From assembly GCF_004088395.1 (NCBI RefSeq), contig NZ_CP035107.1:756501-820500 (forward strand): DNA of 64,000 nucleotides. Reading direction: 5' to 3'. Numbering within the stretch: the stretch's first letter is position 1; the number at the start of each line of letters is the position of its first letter. Position numbers and translations under genes: made by a program. The notes under the pieces were generated by a model that saw nothing but the letters and a program-made list of their open reading frames with translations, made no database searches and was not told the origin of the DNA. Positions 26,558 to 35,493 of the stretch are shown here, piece by piece. The stretch comes from Ornithobacterium rhinotracheale (GTDB lineage Bacteria > Bacteroidota > Bacteroidia > Flavobacteriales > Weeksellaceae).

Positions 26558-27603
26558 TCATTATCCCAAGTGGCATTTGAATAAGTGCGCCATTTTTCAA
26601 GTAATTGTGTCATATCCTCTGGCACGGGTGCTTCAAAGTCTAGCTGTTTTCCTGTTGTAGGGTGTTCAAAGCCAAGTGTTTGGGCGTGTAAGGCTTGGCG
26701 TGGGCAAATTTGAAAACAATTTTGCACAAATTGCTTGTATTTGGTAAAGGTGGTGCCTTTTAGGATTTCATTGCCACCATAGCGCTCATCGTTAAAGAGG
26801 GTGTGCCCTATGTGCTTCATATGTGCGCGAATTTGGTGCGTGCGGCCAGTTTCTAATTTGCACTGAACCACGGTGATATAGCCTAATCTTTCTAATGCTT
26901 TAAAATGGGTTACAGCGTGTTTACCTTGTGAGCCATCTTCAAACACGGCCATTTGCATTCTATTGCTAGGGTTGCGCCCTATGTGCCCAATTATAGTGCC
27001 CTCATCTTCCTCAATATTTCCCCACACAATCGCTGTATATAATCGGCGTGTGGTGCGGTTGAAAAATTGTTTGGCAAGATGGTCCATAGCATATTCCGTT
27101 TTGGCTACTACGAGTAAGCCGCTAGTATCTTTATCAATTCGGTGAACTAAGCCTGGGCGTTCTAGCTCAGCGCTGAGCGAGGGTAGATTATCAAAATGAT
27201 ATTTTAAAGCATTTACCAGCGTGCCAGAGTAGTTGCCGTGCCCTGGGTGTACCACCATACCAGGGGCTTTATTTACCACGATTAGGCTTTCGTCTTCATA
27301 CACGATGTCCACAGGAATATTTTGTGGAATCACCACATTTTCCCGTGGCGGATAGCTAAGCACAATTTTTACTTCATCGCCTGCTTTTACGCGGTAATTT
27401 TGCTTTACCGTTTCATTATTTACAAGAATATTGCCTGCTTTTGCGGCTTGCTGAATTTTATTTCGTGTAGCATTTTCGATGAAGTTCATAAGAAATTTAT
27501 CTACGCGTAAAGGTTTTTGTCCTTTTTCGGCAGAAAATTTATAATGCTCATACAACTCATCTTCTTCCTCGGCAGGCTCGTATGCCTCTTGGTGCTCTTT
27601 CAT
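26554..27603 (-). CDS. rluD: RluA/RluD-family pseudouridine synthase
   Basis: 349 residues. The N-terminal S4 RNA-binding domain contains LRVDKFLMNFIENATRNKIQ. The catalytic domain has the family motif LVHRIDKDTSGLLVVAKT with the catalytic Asp, followed by ETGRTHQIRAHMKHIGHT. RluD modifies uridines in helix 69 of 23S rRNA. The exact RluA subfamily is inferred from the S4 domain. It follows the PASTA gene by 3 bases, a common flavobacterial pairing. Confidence 0.88.
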   Translation of the reverse strand: MKEHQEAYEPAEEEDELYEHYKFSAEKGQKPLRVDKFLMNFIENATRNKIQQAAKAGNILVNNETVKQNYRVKAGDEVKIVLSYPPRENVVIPQNIPVDIVYEDESLIVVNKAPGMVVHPGHGNYSGTLVNALKYHFDNLPSLSAELERPGLVHRIDKDTSGLLVVAKTEYAMDHLAKQFFNRTTRRLYTAIVWGNIEEDEGTIIGHIGRNPSNRMQMAVFEDGSQGKHAVTHFKALERLGYITVVQCKLETGRTHQIRAHMKHIGHTLFNDERYGGNEILKGTTFTKYKQFVQNCFQICPRQALHAQTLGFEHPTTGKQLDFEAPVPEDMTQLLEKWRTYSNATWDND

Positions 27604-27606
27604 AGA

Positions 27607-28626
27607 TTAATCAATGCTGATTCCAGTCGTGTCGATTTTAGGTTTATGCTGAACGGGAGCTTGTGTGCTTTTGCGTTTTTCAAGGTTACTTTTAGCGGCC
27701 TCGTCATATTTCACTTGGTTTCTAATTTCTTCTGGCAAATCGCTGATTCTTATTTTCTTAGAATTTTGAACAGATTTGTAATATAAGGAATCTTCACCCT
27801 TGATTTTTCTACGGAATATGATGTCAAGCGAATCGGTTTGTTTTTTTAATTCAGAAAGCATTTTTGTGGAGAGCCAAACGGAGATAGGTCGCCCCTCATC
27901 GTAGGTATCCGTATCGGGCGGGTCTTGGTACACCACTGTTCCGTTGATGCTATCGGTTTCAGAGCCAAAGAAATTTACTTTTCCTAGCTCAAAGTAGTGT
28001 TCAAGAATTGTGTTTCGAGCTTCGTCCAAAGTCATTCCGATTAAGTTAGGCACGGGCATATCTAAATCAAATCCCTTGCCGAGTACTAAATCCACCACGC
28101 TTCCTCTGGGGAGGAAGGTTCCTGCGGGAATTTCTTTCCCATTGAATAATACTTTTAATACGGCATCTTTGGCTGGGTCTTTAATATAAATGGTATCACC
28201 CACTACAAAATGGCGCATACTTAATTGCGTGAAAGCAAGTCTTTTACTCTTGTCAATTAAATTAGGTAGTGCTACGGGCTGCCAAGTTCTAGGATTGGAT
28301 TTAATGAAGATTTTTCGTCCAGGTTTCACCATAGAGCCCGCGGTGGGGTAAAAATCTAGCACGGCAAAGGGCTTAAAGTTTTCTGAATATTTCACACTAT
28401 CCACGGAATATTCAAGCCCTAAATCATCGAGTGCTTTCATAGCTTGGTGAATGTTCATAGTGGATAAATCTGGTACTTTTACTTCCACATTATGGTTGGT
28501 ATAGTCGTTCAACCAATTGAAAGTGAAATACCAAAGCCCTACGAGTAGCCCCGCGCCGATTAAGACATTAAGCCATACTTTCCAGCTGATAAATGCTTTT
28601 AGAAAATTCATATAGTTAAAATTCAA
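27607..28626 (-). CDS. Membrane-anchored PASTA-domain protein
   Basis: 339 residues. The N-terminal transmembrane helix (VWLNVLIGAGLLVGLWYFTF, about residues 17-36) is followed by three PASTA repeats: VEVKVPDLSTMNIHQAMKAL, a middle one beginning QPVALPNLIDKSK, and DMPVPNLIGMTLDEARNTI. PASTA domains bind peptidoglycan fragments in Ser/Thr kinases and penicillin-binding proteins, but this protein has neither domain. The charged C-terminal tail contains KRKSTQAPVQHKPK. The function is unknown. Confidence 0.88.
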   Translation of the reverse strand: MNFNYMNFLKAFISWKVWLNVLIGAGLLVGLWYFTFNWLNDYTNHNVEVKVPDLSTMNIHQAMKALDDLGLEYSVDSVKYSENFKPFAVLDFYPTAGSMVKPGRKIFIKSNPRTWQPVALPNLIDKSKRLAFTQLSMRHFVVGDTIYIKDPAKDAVLKVLFNGKEIPAGTFLPRGSVVDLVLGKGFDLDMPVPNLIGMTLDEARNTILEHYFELGKVNFFGSETDSINGTVVYQDPPDTDTYDEGRPISVWLSTKMLSELKKQTDSLDIIFRRKIKGEDSLYYKSVQNSKKIRISDLPEEIRNQVKYDEAAKSNLEKRKSTQAPVQHKPKIDTTGISID

Positions 28627-28674
28627 TGTGCAAATATAAACAATTCATTTGTAAGATATAGAAAGATGCCATTT

Positions 28675-29922
28675 TTATACATCGCCAAAGCTATTCATAT
28701 CGATTTTGGGTTTTCCATTACTTTCTGGCGTTAAAATTAAGCCTAAAAGCATAATGAGCATTGATAATAAAATCACGATTAAAAGTACTTTTTCATTAAC
28801 GAAATCATTGCTCATCGCAAGCGGCAAGTCTAAAAAAAGTAAAATAGTAATCAAGCCTCGTGGCGCAATCCCCGCTGTGGGCAGAATGCTACGCGGCTGC
28901 GTGGCAACAAAATACCCAAGCCGCACAAGGAATATAACCCCAATGATGGCTAAGCCATACAGATAGGTAGCCGTGTTGCTAAACATGTCCAAAGTAATAT
29001 TGAACCCAAAGAATAGGAAAAATCCCGTGCGAATCAAGAAGGTGGATTCTGCGGTGAGCAAATGAAATTCGTGCAAGCCTTCATTCACCTTTTTAGTTGG
29101 GATATATTTTTTAAACTTATCGGGTAGCATATCGCGGGTGTTTGCCATGAATAATCCGAAGAAGAAAATGATAATCAAAGCTGAAAGATGGAATTTTTTG
29201 GCAATGACATAAGCTAGGATTAATAAGGCTAAAATTAAGAAAAATTTAACATTATGCGAGATTTTTTCAATTAAGGTGAAAAGTATGTAAATTACAATAA
29301 ATGAAATGATTACTACGGCTATCATTTCCAAGATTAAAGCCCCAAATGAGCCTATGGTAATGGATTTTGCCACCTCGTAAGGCTCTCCGCTGGCATCTAC
29401 AATGTGCGGTTTTAGGAAATAAAATAGGATAATTCCTAAAATGTCTGAAAAAGTGGATTCGTACACTACAAATTCTCGGTCTTTTTCCAAAAGCCCCGCA
29501 GCGCTCGGTATCGCCACGGCACTGCTGATGATGGCTAGTGGTGTTACTTCGAGCATTGCATTTAGAAAAGGAACGCCAAGCCAGTAATTTACAAGTGTGG
29601 CAAGGCCTATGGCGGTGAGTAGCAGAATGGCTAGTGCCGAGGTGAAGCCTTTTATAATTATACCCTTCTTCTCCTTGTTGATTTTTAATTCAAGGGCGCC
29701 TTCCAGCACGATTAAAATTAGCCCAATGGTGCCAAAGGTGGGAATAATTTTGTCTAAATAAGGGATATGATAGTGAAAGCTATCGGCTAAAAAACGAAGC
29801 CCAATCCCCGTGGCAATCAGTAAGATGACCGAGGGGAATTGGGTGTTTCTTGCAATAGTGTCAAACAGGTAGGAAAATATAATAAGGATGGACATTCCGC
29901 CCATGATTAAGTATATATCCAT
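28675..29922 (-). CDS. Cation:proton antiporter (CPA family)
   Basis: 415 residues with about 12 hydrophobic helices. The segments VILLIATGIGLRFLADS, LEGALELKI and AIISSAVAIPSAAGLLEKDREFV fit the Na+/H+ exchanger fold. In the last, the SSAVAIPS segment stands where CPA1 proteins have an Asp-containing ND motif, so ion specificity is uncertain. The C-terminal TrkA-N/RCK regulatory domain found in K+ efflux relatives is absent. Confidence 0.78.
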   Translation of the reverse strand: MDIYLIMGGMSILIIFSYLFDTIARNTQFPSVILLIATGIGLRFLADSFHYHIPYLDKIIPTFGTIGLILIVLEGALELKINKEKKGIIIKGFTSALAILLLTAIGLATLVNYWLGVPFLNAMLEVTPLAIISSAVAIPSAAGLLEKDREFVVYESTFSDILGIILFYFLKPHIVDASGEPYEVAKSITIGSFGALILEMIAVVIISFIVIYILFTLIEKISHNVKFFLILALLILAYVIAKKFHLSALIIIFFFGLFMANTRDMLPDKFKKYIPTKKVNEGLHEFHLLTAESTFLIRTGFFLFFGFNITLDMFSNTATYLYGLAIIGVIFLVRLGYFVATQPRSILPTAGIAPRGLITILLFLDLPLAMSNDFVNEKVLLIVILLSMLIMLLGLILTPESNGKPKIDMNSFGDV

Positions 29923-29931
29923 AGAGTTGTT

Positions 29932-31176
29932 TTAGAATTTGGTAGTTGCAAGTTGTGCCATTTCAATGATGACATCGGTGGCTTTTTCCATAGCTTCTAG
30001 TGTTACATACTCAAAACGGCTGTGGAAATTCTGTCCGCCCGCAAAGATGTTAGGACAAGGTAATCCTTTATAAGAAAGCTGAGCTCCGTCTGTACCTCCA
30101 CGAATGGGCTTGATAAGTGGTTTTATATCAAGGTTTTTCATAGCTTGTTCAGCCAAATCGACAATATACATTTTATCTTTAATGTGCTGATGCATATTGA
30201 AGTATTGGTCTTTAATCGTGGTGATTACGCGCTCTTCGCCCAATTCATCATTTATTTTTTTTGTAATTTCTTGAAGTTGCTTTTTGCGCGCTTCAAATTT
30301 TTCCAAATCGTGGTCGCGAATGATTAATTCTAAATTTACCTCATCTACATCGCCACACACGCTATTTTGGTGGAAGAAGCCTTCGCGGCCTTCGGTGCGT
30401 TCTGGCACTTCGTTTTCTGGGAGCAAATCTCCGAATTTTCGGTATAAATGTAGCGCATTTATCATCTTGTTTTTAGCATACCCAGGGTGCACCACTTTTC
30501 CTGTAAATTTTACTTTGGCACCTGCAGCATTGAAGTTTTCATACTCTAATTCGCCCACAGAGCTACCGTCCATAGTGTAGGCGAAATCTGCGCCAAACTT
30601 CTGAACATCAAAGAGGTGAGCGCCCTTGCCCACTTCCTCGTCAGGGGTGAAACCTACCGCAATGCGTGGCCTTGGAATCTCAGGATGAGCAATGAGATAT
30701 TCTACCGCGGTCACGATTTCGGCAATACCCGCTTTGTCATCTGCTCCAAGCAAAGTAGTCCCGTCGGTAGTGATTAAAGTTTCGCCCTTGTGTTCGGCTA
30801 ATTCGGGAAATTCAGATACGCGCAAGACTATGTTTTCAGCCTTGTTGAGCGTAACATCTTTTCCATCATAATTTTCCCAAATTTGTGGATTTACATTCTC
30901 TCCGCTAAAATCTGGCGAGGTGTCAAAGTGAGCAATAAAGCCAATTGTGGGTAATTCTTTTTCTTGATTGCTAGGTAGATAGCCCATTACATAAGCGTGC
31001 TCATCTATGCTCACATCTTCTAGCCCTAGTGTTTCTAATTCATTTTTAAGGTATCTGGCCAAATCCCATTGGCGTTCCGTGCTAGGGATTTGCTCCACAT
31101 CTGGCTCACTTGTGGTGTACACCTTGGTGTAGCCTATAAATCTTTCAAGTAATTTTTTACTCCATATAGCGTCCAT
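29932..31176 (-). CDS. pepT: Peptidase T (tripeptide aminopeptidase)
   Basis: 414 residues, M20B family. Metal ligands and catalytic residues are visible: GFIAHFDTSPD, LLGADDKAG (bridging Asp), FTPDEEVGKG (catalytic Glu and ligand), TMDGSSVGELEYENFNAA and GGTDGAQLSYKGLPCPNIF. PepT is a zinc-dependent cytosolic enzyme that removes N-terminal residues from tripeptides. It lies 9 bases upstream of the antiporter gene and is probably co-transcribed with it. Confidence 0.95.
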   Translation of the reverse strand: MDAIWSKKLLERFIGYTKVYTTSEPDVEQIPSTERQWDLARYLKNELETLGLEDVSIDEHAYVMGYLPSNQEKELPTIGFIAHFDTSPDFSGENVNPQIWENYDGKDVTLNKAENIVLRVSEFPELAEHKGETLITTDGTTLLGADDKAGIAEIVTAVEYLIAHPEIPRPRIAVGFTPDEEVGKGAHLFDVQKFGADFAYTMDGSSVGELEYENFNAAGAKVKFTGKVVHPGYAKNKMINALHLYRKFGDLLPENEVPERTEGREGFFHQNSVCGDVDEVNLELIIRDHDLEKFEARKKQLQEITKKINDELGEERVITTIKDQYFNMHQHIKDKMYIVDLAEQAMKNLDIKPLIKPIRGGTDGAQLSYKGLPCPNIFAGGQNFHSRFEYVTLEAMEKATDVIIEMAQLATTKF

Positions 31177-31247
31177 AGATATAAATTTTTTGTAAAAGTA
31201 GTAATTTTAAATTACATTTAACCAAGATTAAAGTCATTAAATTGCCT

Positions 31248-31994
31248 ATGATAAATATTATAGAAAATCCCACAAAGGCTATTTCAGCACATTTGAGGGA
31301 ACCAAAAATGGAAGCGATTTTTGCCTATTATAAAGCACTTTTTAGGGTGAATTTCAGATGTTTGGATTTTGAATTAAGTCCAGTGAATTTCTCTGAATAT
31401 GCGAAATTTTTATACCAAATGAAAAGGCAAAAAATGGATACACAAATTAGTGTAAAGATAACGGAAAGCGAATTGCTTGATGAATTTCTCGCAGCAGATT
31501 TTTGGGATTATTGGCTCATAGAATTAAACCCAGCAACATTTAAGGCACAAAAATCAATTTTTAATCAGCTTTTCAGTATAGATAAAAGTTTGATAAATAG
31601 AGTGGTATTGCAAATTCCATTAGATTTTTTTGTGAAAGAAATAGAGCGTTTGTTTTCTGAAATTTCAAAATTAAAGATAACAAAAATTCGTATCACTGAG
31701 ACAGAGCAAGAGGTAGATTTTTTTACTTTTGAAAAGATGTTGCAATTGATTGAAATTCATAATTTTGAATATTCTTTTCAATTGAATTCTCATCATAAAA
31801 ATTGGGCAGAGAAATGGGGGCAATTATATGCGCACGGCGCACGCAATTTTGTAACTTGCCTGCACGGATTGCAGGGTGGAATTCCTACCGAGAGAATCAT
31901 CAGTTTTGCCCTTGCGCATCAGGAGGAAATGAGGTTGAATAGTTTAGCCTTTGAGTATGCTTATAATGTAGCTTTGCAGCTTTTTCAGAGATAA
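31248..31994 (+). CDS. Degenerate HMG-CoA lyase-like protein (probable pseudoenzyme)
   Basis: About 249 residues from ATG 31248. The start MINIIENPTKAISA and YYKALFRVNFRCLDFE align with the N-terminus of Bacteroidota hydroxymethylglutaryl-CoA lyases (IIECPRDAMQG, then YLQSLLRVGFDTIDFG). The end GARNFVTCLHGLQGGIPTE aligns with the GCRRFDGAxxGxGGCPxA region and its GNMPTE continuation. The catalytic Arg-Asp pair (PRD) reads PTK here, the metal-binding HLH is replaced (QLNSHH) and the catalytic Cys of GGCP is Ile. It probably lacks lyase activity. It may be a paralogue with a binding role or a decaying gene with an intact frame. The alignment is from memory. Confidence 0.5.
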   Translation: MINIIENPTKAISAHLREPKMEAIFAYYKALFRVNFRCLDFELSPVNFSEYAKFLYQMKRQKMDTQISVKITESELLDEFLAADFWDYWLIELNPATFKAQKSIFNQLFSIDKSLINRVVLQIPLDFFVKEIERLFSEISKLKITKIRITETEQEVDFFTFEKMLQLIEIHNFEYSFQLNSHHKNWAEKWGQLYAHGARNFVTCLHGLQGGIPTERIISFALAHQEEMRLNSLAFEYAYNVALQLFQR

Positions 31995-32052
31995 TAATTT
32001 GCATAAGAACAAGATATGCACTACATTTAGAGCCTTTAATTTATTTGAGATA

Positions 32053-33258
32053 ATGAGAAAGTTAAGATTTTTAGTAATTTTAATGAGTGCCGTTGTGTTT
32101 GCACAGCAGGGCGTTATTAAAGTAAATGGTACCCAAATTAGTGTAAAGAATTTTAAAGAAAAATACAAGAATAATATTGAAGCAGAGGGAATTACAAATG
32201 CTATAAAAGATTATGTAAGTTATGAGCTTATGCGCCAAAAGGCTTTGGAAGACAAGGCAGACACTACCTATTATTACAAGCAATTGTATCAGAATAATTT
32301 AGAGAATTATACTCGTCTGTTTTGGGATAGTTTGCTCATAGCCAAGGGGAAAGAACTTCAAATTCCAGTGGATTCGCTCAACGAGCAACAGAGAAAAAAT
32401 GTAATCAATGGCTTGTTAATTTACCAGAATTTAGAGCAATTTAAGCAGGATTCAGCAGCTATTGTGCAGGTAAATAAAGCCCTAGGTGAAGATTATTTAA
32501 ATAGCGCCCAAAAAACTAATTTTAAAGGAGATAAAGCGATTTTTACCACGCCCACAGGGAAATTTACACAGCAAGACTATATTAAAATGCTGAATGAGGT
32601 GAAAGGAGGCGCCGTGAAAAAGAAAAAACTTTCTGAGCTGATGAAAGATGGGTATTACCTAGTTAGAGATAAATTTTTGCTAGATGATATGAAGCAAAAT
32701 TTAAGTAAATATTACCCAGCATATCAGCGAATTACAGATGATTTGAGAAACACGATACTCATCAATTATTTTATAGAAAAACATATTTACCATAAGGCCG
32801 ACCAAGACCAAGCAGGAAAAAAAGCCTATTTGGCTAAAAATCAAGAGAGATATACTTGGCCAGAGCGCTATCAATTAAATGTTTTTAGGTATATAAATGA
32901 GGCTGATGCCAAGCAAGTGATGCAATGGCTTAAACAAGGGAAAACCGCCGAATTTATAGAAAAACAATATGCCGATAAGTGGGAAGGCAATCAGCCCAGA
33001 GTATTTCGGAATGAAGGGTATTTTCTCATCGATTCGCCAGAATTAGGTGAGCTTAATGCAAAAGAGAAGGTTCAAAAATCCACTTTTCGCAATGCCCCCG
33101 CTGTGATTCAGATTTTGCGCCTCGTACCCCCAACTCCGATGACAGCAGAAGAGGCGGGGCAGGTGTTGCGAGATGATTATCGAAGTTTTTATTTTGGTAA
33201 GGTGATGCACGATTTAAGGCAAAATGCACAAGTGGAAATCCCTCAGGAATTGAAATAA
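32053..33258 (+). CDS. SurA-like periplasmic chaperone, first of three
   Basis: About 401 residues from ATG 32053, where MRKLRFLVILMSAVVFAQQ gives a signal peptide; an in-frame start 18 codons upstream is not convincing. The N-terminal helical part (IKVNGTQISVKNFKEKY, KDYVSYELMRQKALED) resembles the SurA chaperone fold. The later section with YTWPERYQLNVFRYINEAD looks like a diverged parvulin domain without clear active-site residues. It starts a three-gene operon conserved in flavobacteria and is expected to fold or escort outer-membrane proteins. Confidence 0.75.
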   Translation: MRKLRFLVILMSAVVFAQQGVIKVNGTQISVKNFKEKYKNNIEAEGITNAIKDYVSYELMRQKALEDKADTTYYYKQLYQNNLENYTRLFWDSLLIAKGKELQIPVDSLNEQQRKNVINGLLIYQNLEQFKQDSAAIVQVNKALGEDYLNSAQKTNFKGDKAIFTTPTGKFTQQDYIKMLNEVKGGAVKKKKLSELMKDGYYLVRDKFLLDDMKQNLSKYYPAYQRITDDLRNTILINYFIEKHIYHKADQDQAGKKAYLAKNQERYTWPERYQLNVFRYINEADAKQVMQWLKQGKTAEFIEKQYADKWEGNQPRVFRNEGYFLIDSPELGELNAKEKVQKSTFRNAPAVIQILRLVPPTPMTAEEAGQVLRDDYRSFYFGKVMHDLRQNAQVEIPQELK

Positions 33259-33260
33259 AG

Positions 33261-34100
33261 ATGAAAAGTTTAGTTAAATTAGGGCTTATATCCACTATAT
33301 TTTTCACCGCTTGCAAATATTCCGATTCGGGGGAATGGGTGGCGAAATATAAAAATTATGAATTGCCCAGCAGTGAGCTCAAAAGTGTAATCCCTGTGGG
33401 GACTTCGCCAGAAGATAGCTTAAAATTAGCTCAAAATTATATAGATAATTGGTTGAAATCCAAAATCTTGATGGAGAGTAGCGAGAGTGTTTTATCCAAA
33501 AATCAAATACTCGATATTGAGGTAAAGGTGGAAAGTTATAAGAATGATTTAATCCTGAATGAAATGGAGGAGCAGTGGCTTGCCGAAAATCCGCCCAAAG
33601 AGCCTACCGAGGAGGAAATAGTGGCATTTTATAACGAAAATCCAGCCATCATTCCCGTGAAGAATACAATTTTGAAGTATCAGTTCATTGCGGTAAATCC
33701 AGACCAAGTGTCTGAGGCTAAAAAATATTTTCGCCAAGAGAATGCAGAGGCTTTGCAAGCGCTTAAAAATTTAGCCAATGAAACAAAATCTGCTGCTCAA
33801 TTAAATGATAATGAGTGGATTGATTGGAAGGATTTTTTAAACCTAATGCAATTGCCCCCCGATACGCCGCAAGGCCGATTTTTACAAAAAAATCAAGTGT
33901 TTGAAATTCCTCAGCAAGGGAAGGTAATTGTGCTTAAAATTTTTAACTTTGCCACGCAAGGGCAGGCAGCGCCCCTTGGATATGCAAAAAGAGCGCTAAA
34001 AAATATTATATTAAATAAAAGAAAGCTAAATTTGCTCTCTCAAAAAAAAGAAGAATTATACCAAAAAGCAATATATGATAAAGAAATTGAACGCAAATAA
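33261..34100 (+). CDS. SurA-like lipoprotein, second of three
   Basis: 279 residues with the lipobox FFTAC at about residue 17, so it is probably anchored to a periplasmic membrane face. The helical segments (LAQNYIDNWLKSKILMES, EIEVKVESYKNDLI-like) resemble the N-terminal domain of SurA/PrsA chaperones. No intact rotamase domain is seen. The gene starts 2 bases after the previous stop and overlaps the next gene by 26 bases. Confidence 0.7.
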   Translation: MKSLVKLGLISTIFFTACKYSDSGEWVAKYKNYELPSSELKSVIPVGTSPEDSLKLAQNYIDNWLKSKILMESSESVLSKNQILDIEVKVESYKNDLILNEMEEQWLAENPPKEPTEEEIVAFYNENPAIIPVKNTILKYQFIAVNPDQVSEAKKYFRQENAEALQALKNLANETKSAAQLNDNEWIDWKDFLNLMQLPPDTPQGRFLQKNQVFEIPQQGKVIVLKIFNFATQGQAAPLGYAKRALKNIILNKRKLNLLSQKKEELYQKAIYDKEIERK

Positions 34101-35421
34101 AAAATTATGGCTTGCACTTTTGTGCAGCCTGCCGATGATTGTTTTTGCGCAAAGTAAGAAAATAGATGGCGTGGAGGCCGTGGTGGGAAATGAGATTGTT
34201 TTGCAATCCGATATTGATAGGGACTATGAAATTGCCAAGCAAAATGGGCAAACTTTCCCAGATAAATGTAGCTTCCTCAACAATATGCTGGTGCAGAAAA
34301 TGGTGCTGAATCACGCTAAAAATGATACCTTGGTGAAGATTGCTGATGATAGAATCAAGGCCAGAGCCAGTGCCGTTTTGGAAGATTTTAGAAACCGCGC
34401 GACCGATGTGCAATTGTTGCAAGTCTATGGAGTGAAAACCATTCCAGAGCTTAAAAATTTGCTGGAAAACATTGTGCGTGAGAATGCTTTGATTGAGACT
34501 AAAAAATCAATGATTGAGGAAAATATCGATGCCTCGCCAGAAGATGTGAAGAATTTCTTTGAGGAAAATAAAAGCGAGCTACCAAGGGTAAATGAAGAAG
34601 TGGAGCTAGCACACATCGTAATTTATCCAGAAATCACAGAAACGCACAAGCAGCAAATCATAGATTCCCTAAAACAGATTAAAAAAGATATAGAAAACGG
34701 AGAAAGTTTTGCAACCAAAGCCACTTTATTCTCGCAAGACCCTGGCTCTGCCAGCCAAGGCGGATTGTACAAAAACATTAAGAGAGGAAAATTCGTTCCT
34801 GAGTTTGATGCCGTAGCCTTCAACCTAGAAGAAGGACAAATTTCGGATCCCGTAGAAACAGAATTTGGTTATCACATCATTAAATTAGACAAGCGTTTAG
34901 GACAAGCCATCGATGTTCGTCATATTTTATTGGTGCCAAAGCCTACCCAAGCGGAAATCGATTCGGCTAAGGTGAAATTAGAGAAAATCAAGCAAGATAT
35001 AAAATTAGGAAAAATAACATTTAAAGAAGCTGCTTTGCAAAATTCTGTGGATAAGTACACAAGATTTAACGGAGGAGTGCTTACTAATCCTCAAACGGGC
35101 GAAGATCGCTTTGAGCGTAGTAGCTTGCCATACAACCAAGTGTATGCTTTGGCAGGATTGCAAAAAGGCGATATCAGTGATATTTTTGAATCTGAATACA
35201 AAAACAAAAAAGTGCTTTCAATCCTTCAATTAATCGATGTGATTCCTGCACACCAAATCAGTCTAAGCACCGATTACACCAGATTGAAAAACTATACTTT
35301 ACAAAAGAAAAAACAAGAGGTTTTGTACGACTGGATTCGCAAAAACTTACCAAACACTTACATTAAAATAGGAAAAGATTACCAAAATTGTAATTTTGAG
35401 TTCAATTGGTTGAAGAAGTAA
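34075..35421 (+). CDS. surA: Peptidyl-prolyl cis-trans isomerase, SurA type, third of three
   Basis: 448 residues with a signal peptide ending near VFAQ. The SurA N-terminal domain (IDGVEAVVGNEIVLQSDID) is followed by two parvulin (PpiC) domains: about residues 175-275 (ELAHIVIYPEI, FSQDPGSASQGGLY, FGYHIIKLDKR) and about 280-390 (VRHILLVPKPTQAEID). The second keeps the more canonical HIL start. It is a periplasmic chaperone for outer-membrane proteins. A terminator follows. Confidence 0.88.
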   Translation: MIKKLNANKKLWLALLCSLPMIVFAQSKKIDGVEAVVGNEIVLQSDIDRDYEIAKQNGQTFPDKCSFLNNMLVQKMVLNHAKNDTLVKIADDRIKARASAVLEDFRNRATDVQLLQVYGVKTIPELKNLLENIVRENALIETKKSMIEENIDASPEDVKNFFEENKSELPRVNEEVELAHIVIYPEITETHKQQIIDSLKQIKKDIENGESFATKATLFSQDPGSASQGGLYKNIKRGKFVPEFDAVAFNLEEGQISDPVETEFGYHIIKLDKRLGQAIDVRHILLVPKPTQAEIDSAKVKLEKIKQDIKLGKITFKEAALQNSVDKYTRFNGGVLTNPQTGEDRFERSSLPYNQVYALAGLQKGDISDIFESEYKNKKVLSILQLIDVIPAHQISLSTDYTRLKNYTLQKKKQEVLYDWIRKNLPNTYIKIGKDYQNCNFEFNWLKK

Positions 35422-35440
35422 GATGAAAGATTCTTAAAGA

Positions 35441-35471
35441 AAAAAGAGACTCAAGTGAGTCTCTTTTTTTA
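35441..35471 (+). terminator. Intrinsic terminator after the SurA operon
   Basis: AGAGACTCA-AG-TGAGTCTCT with a run of seven or more T after it. Confidence 0.85.
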
Positions 35472-35493
35472 TGTTGTAAAATATAGCAAAATC

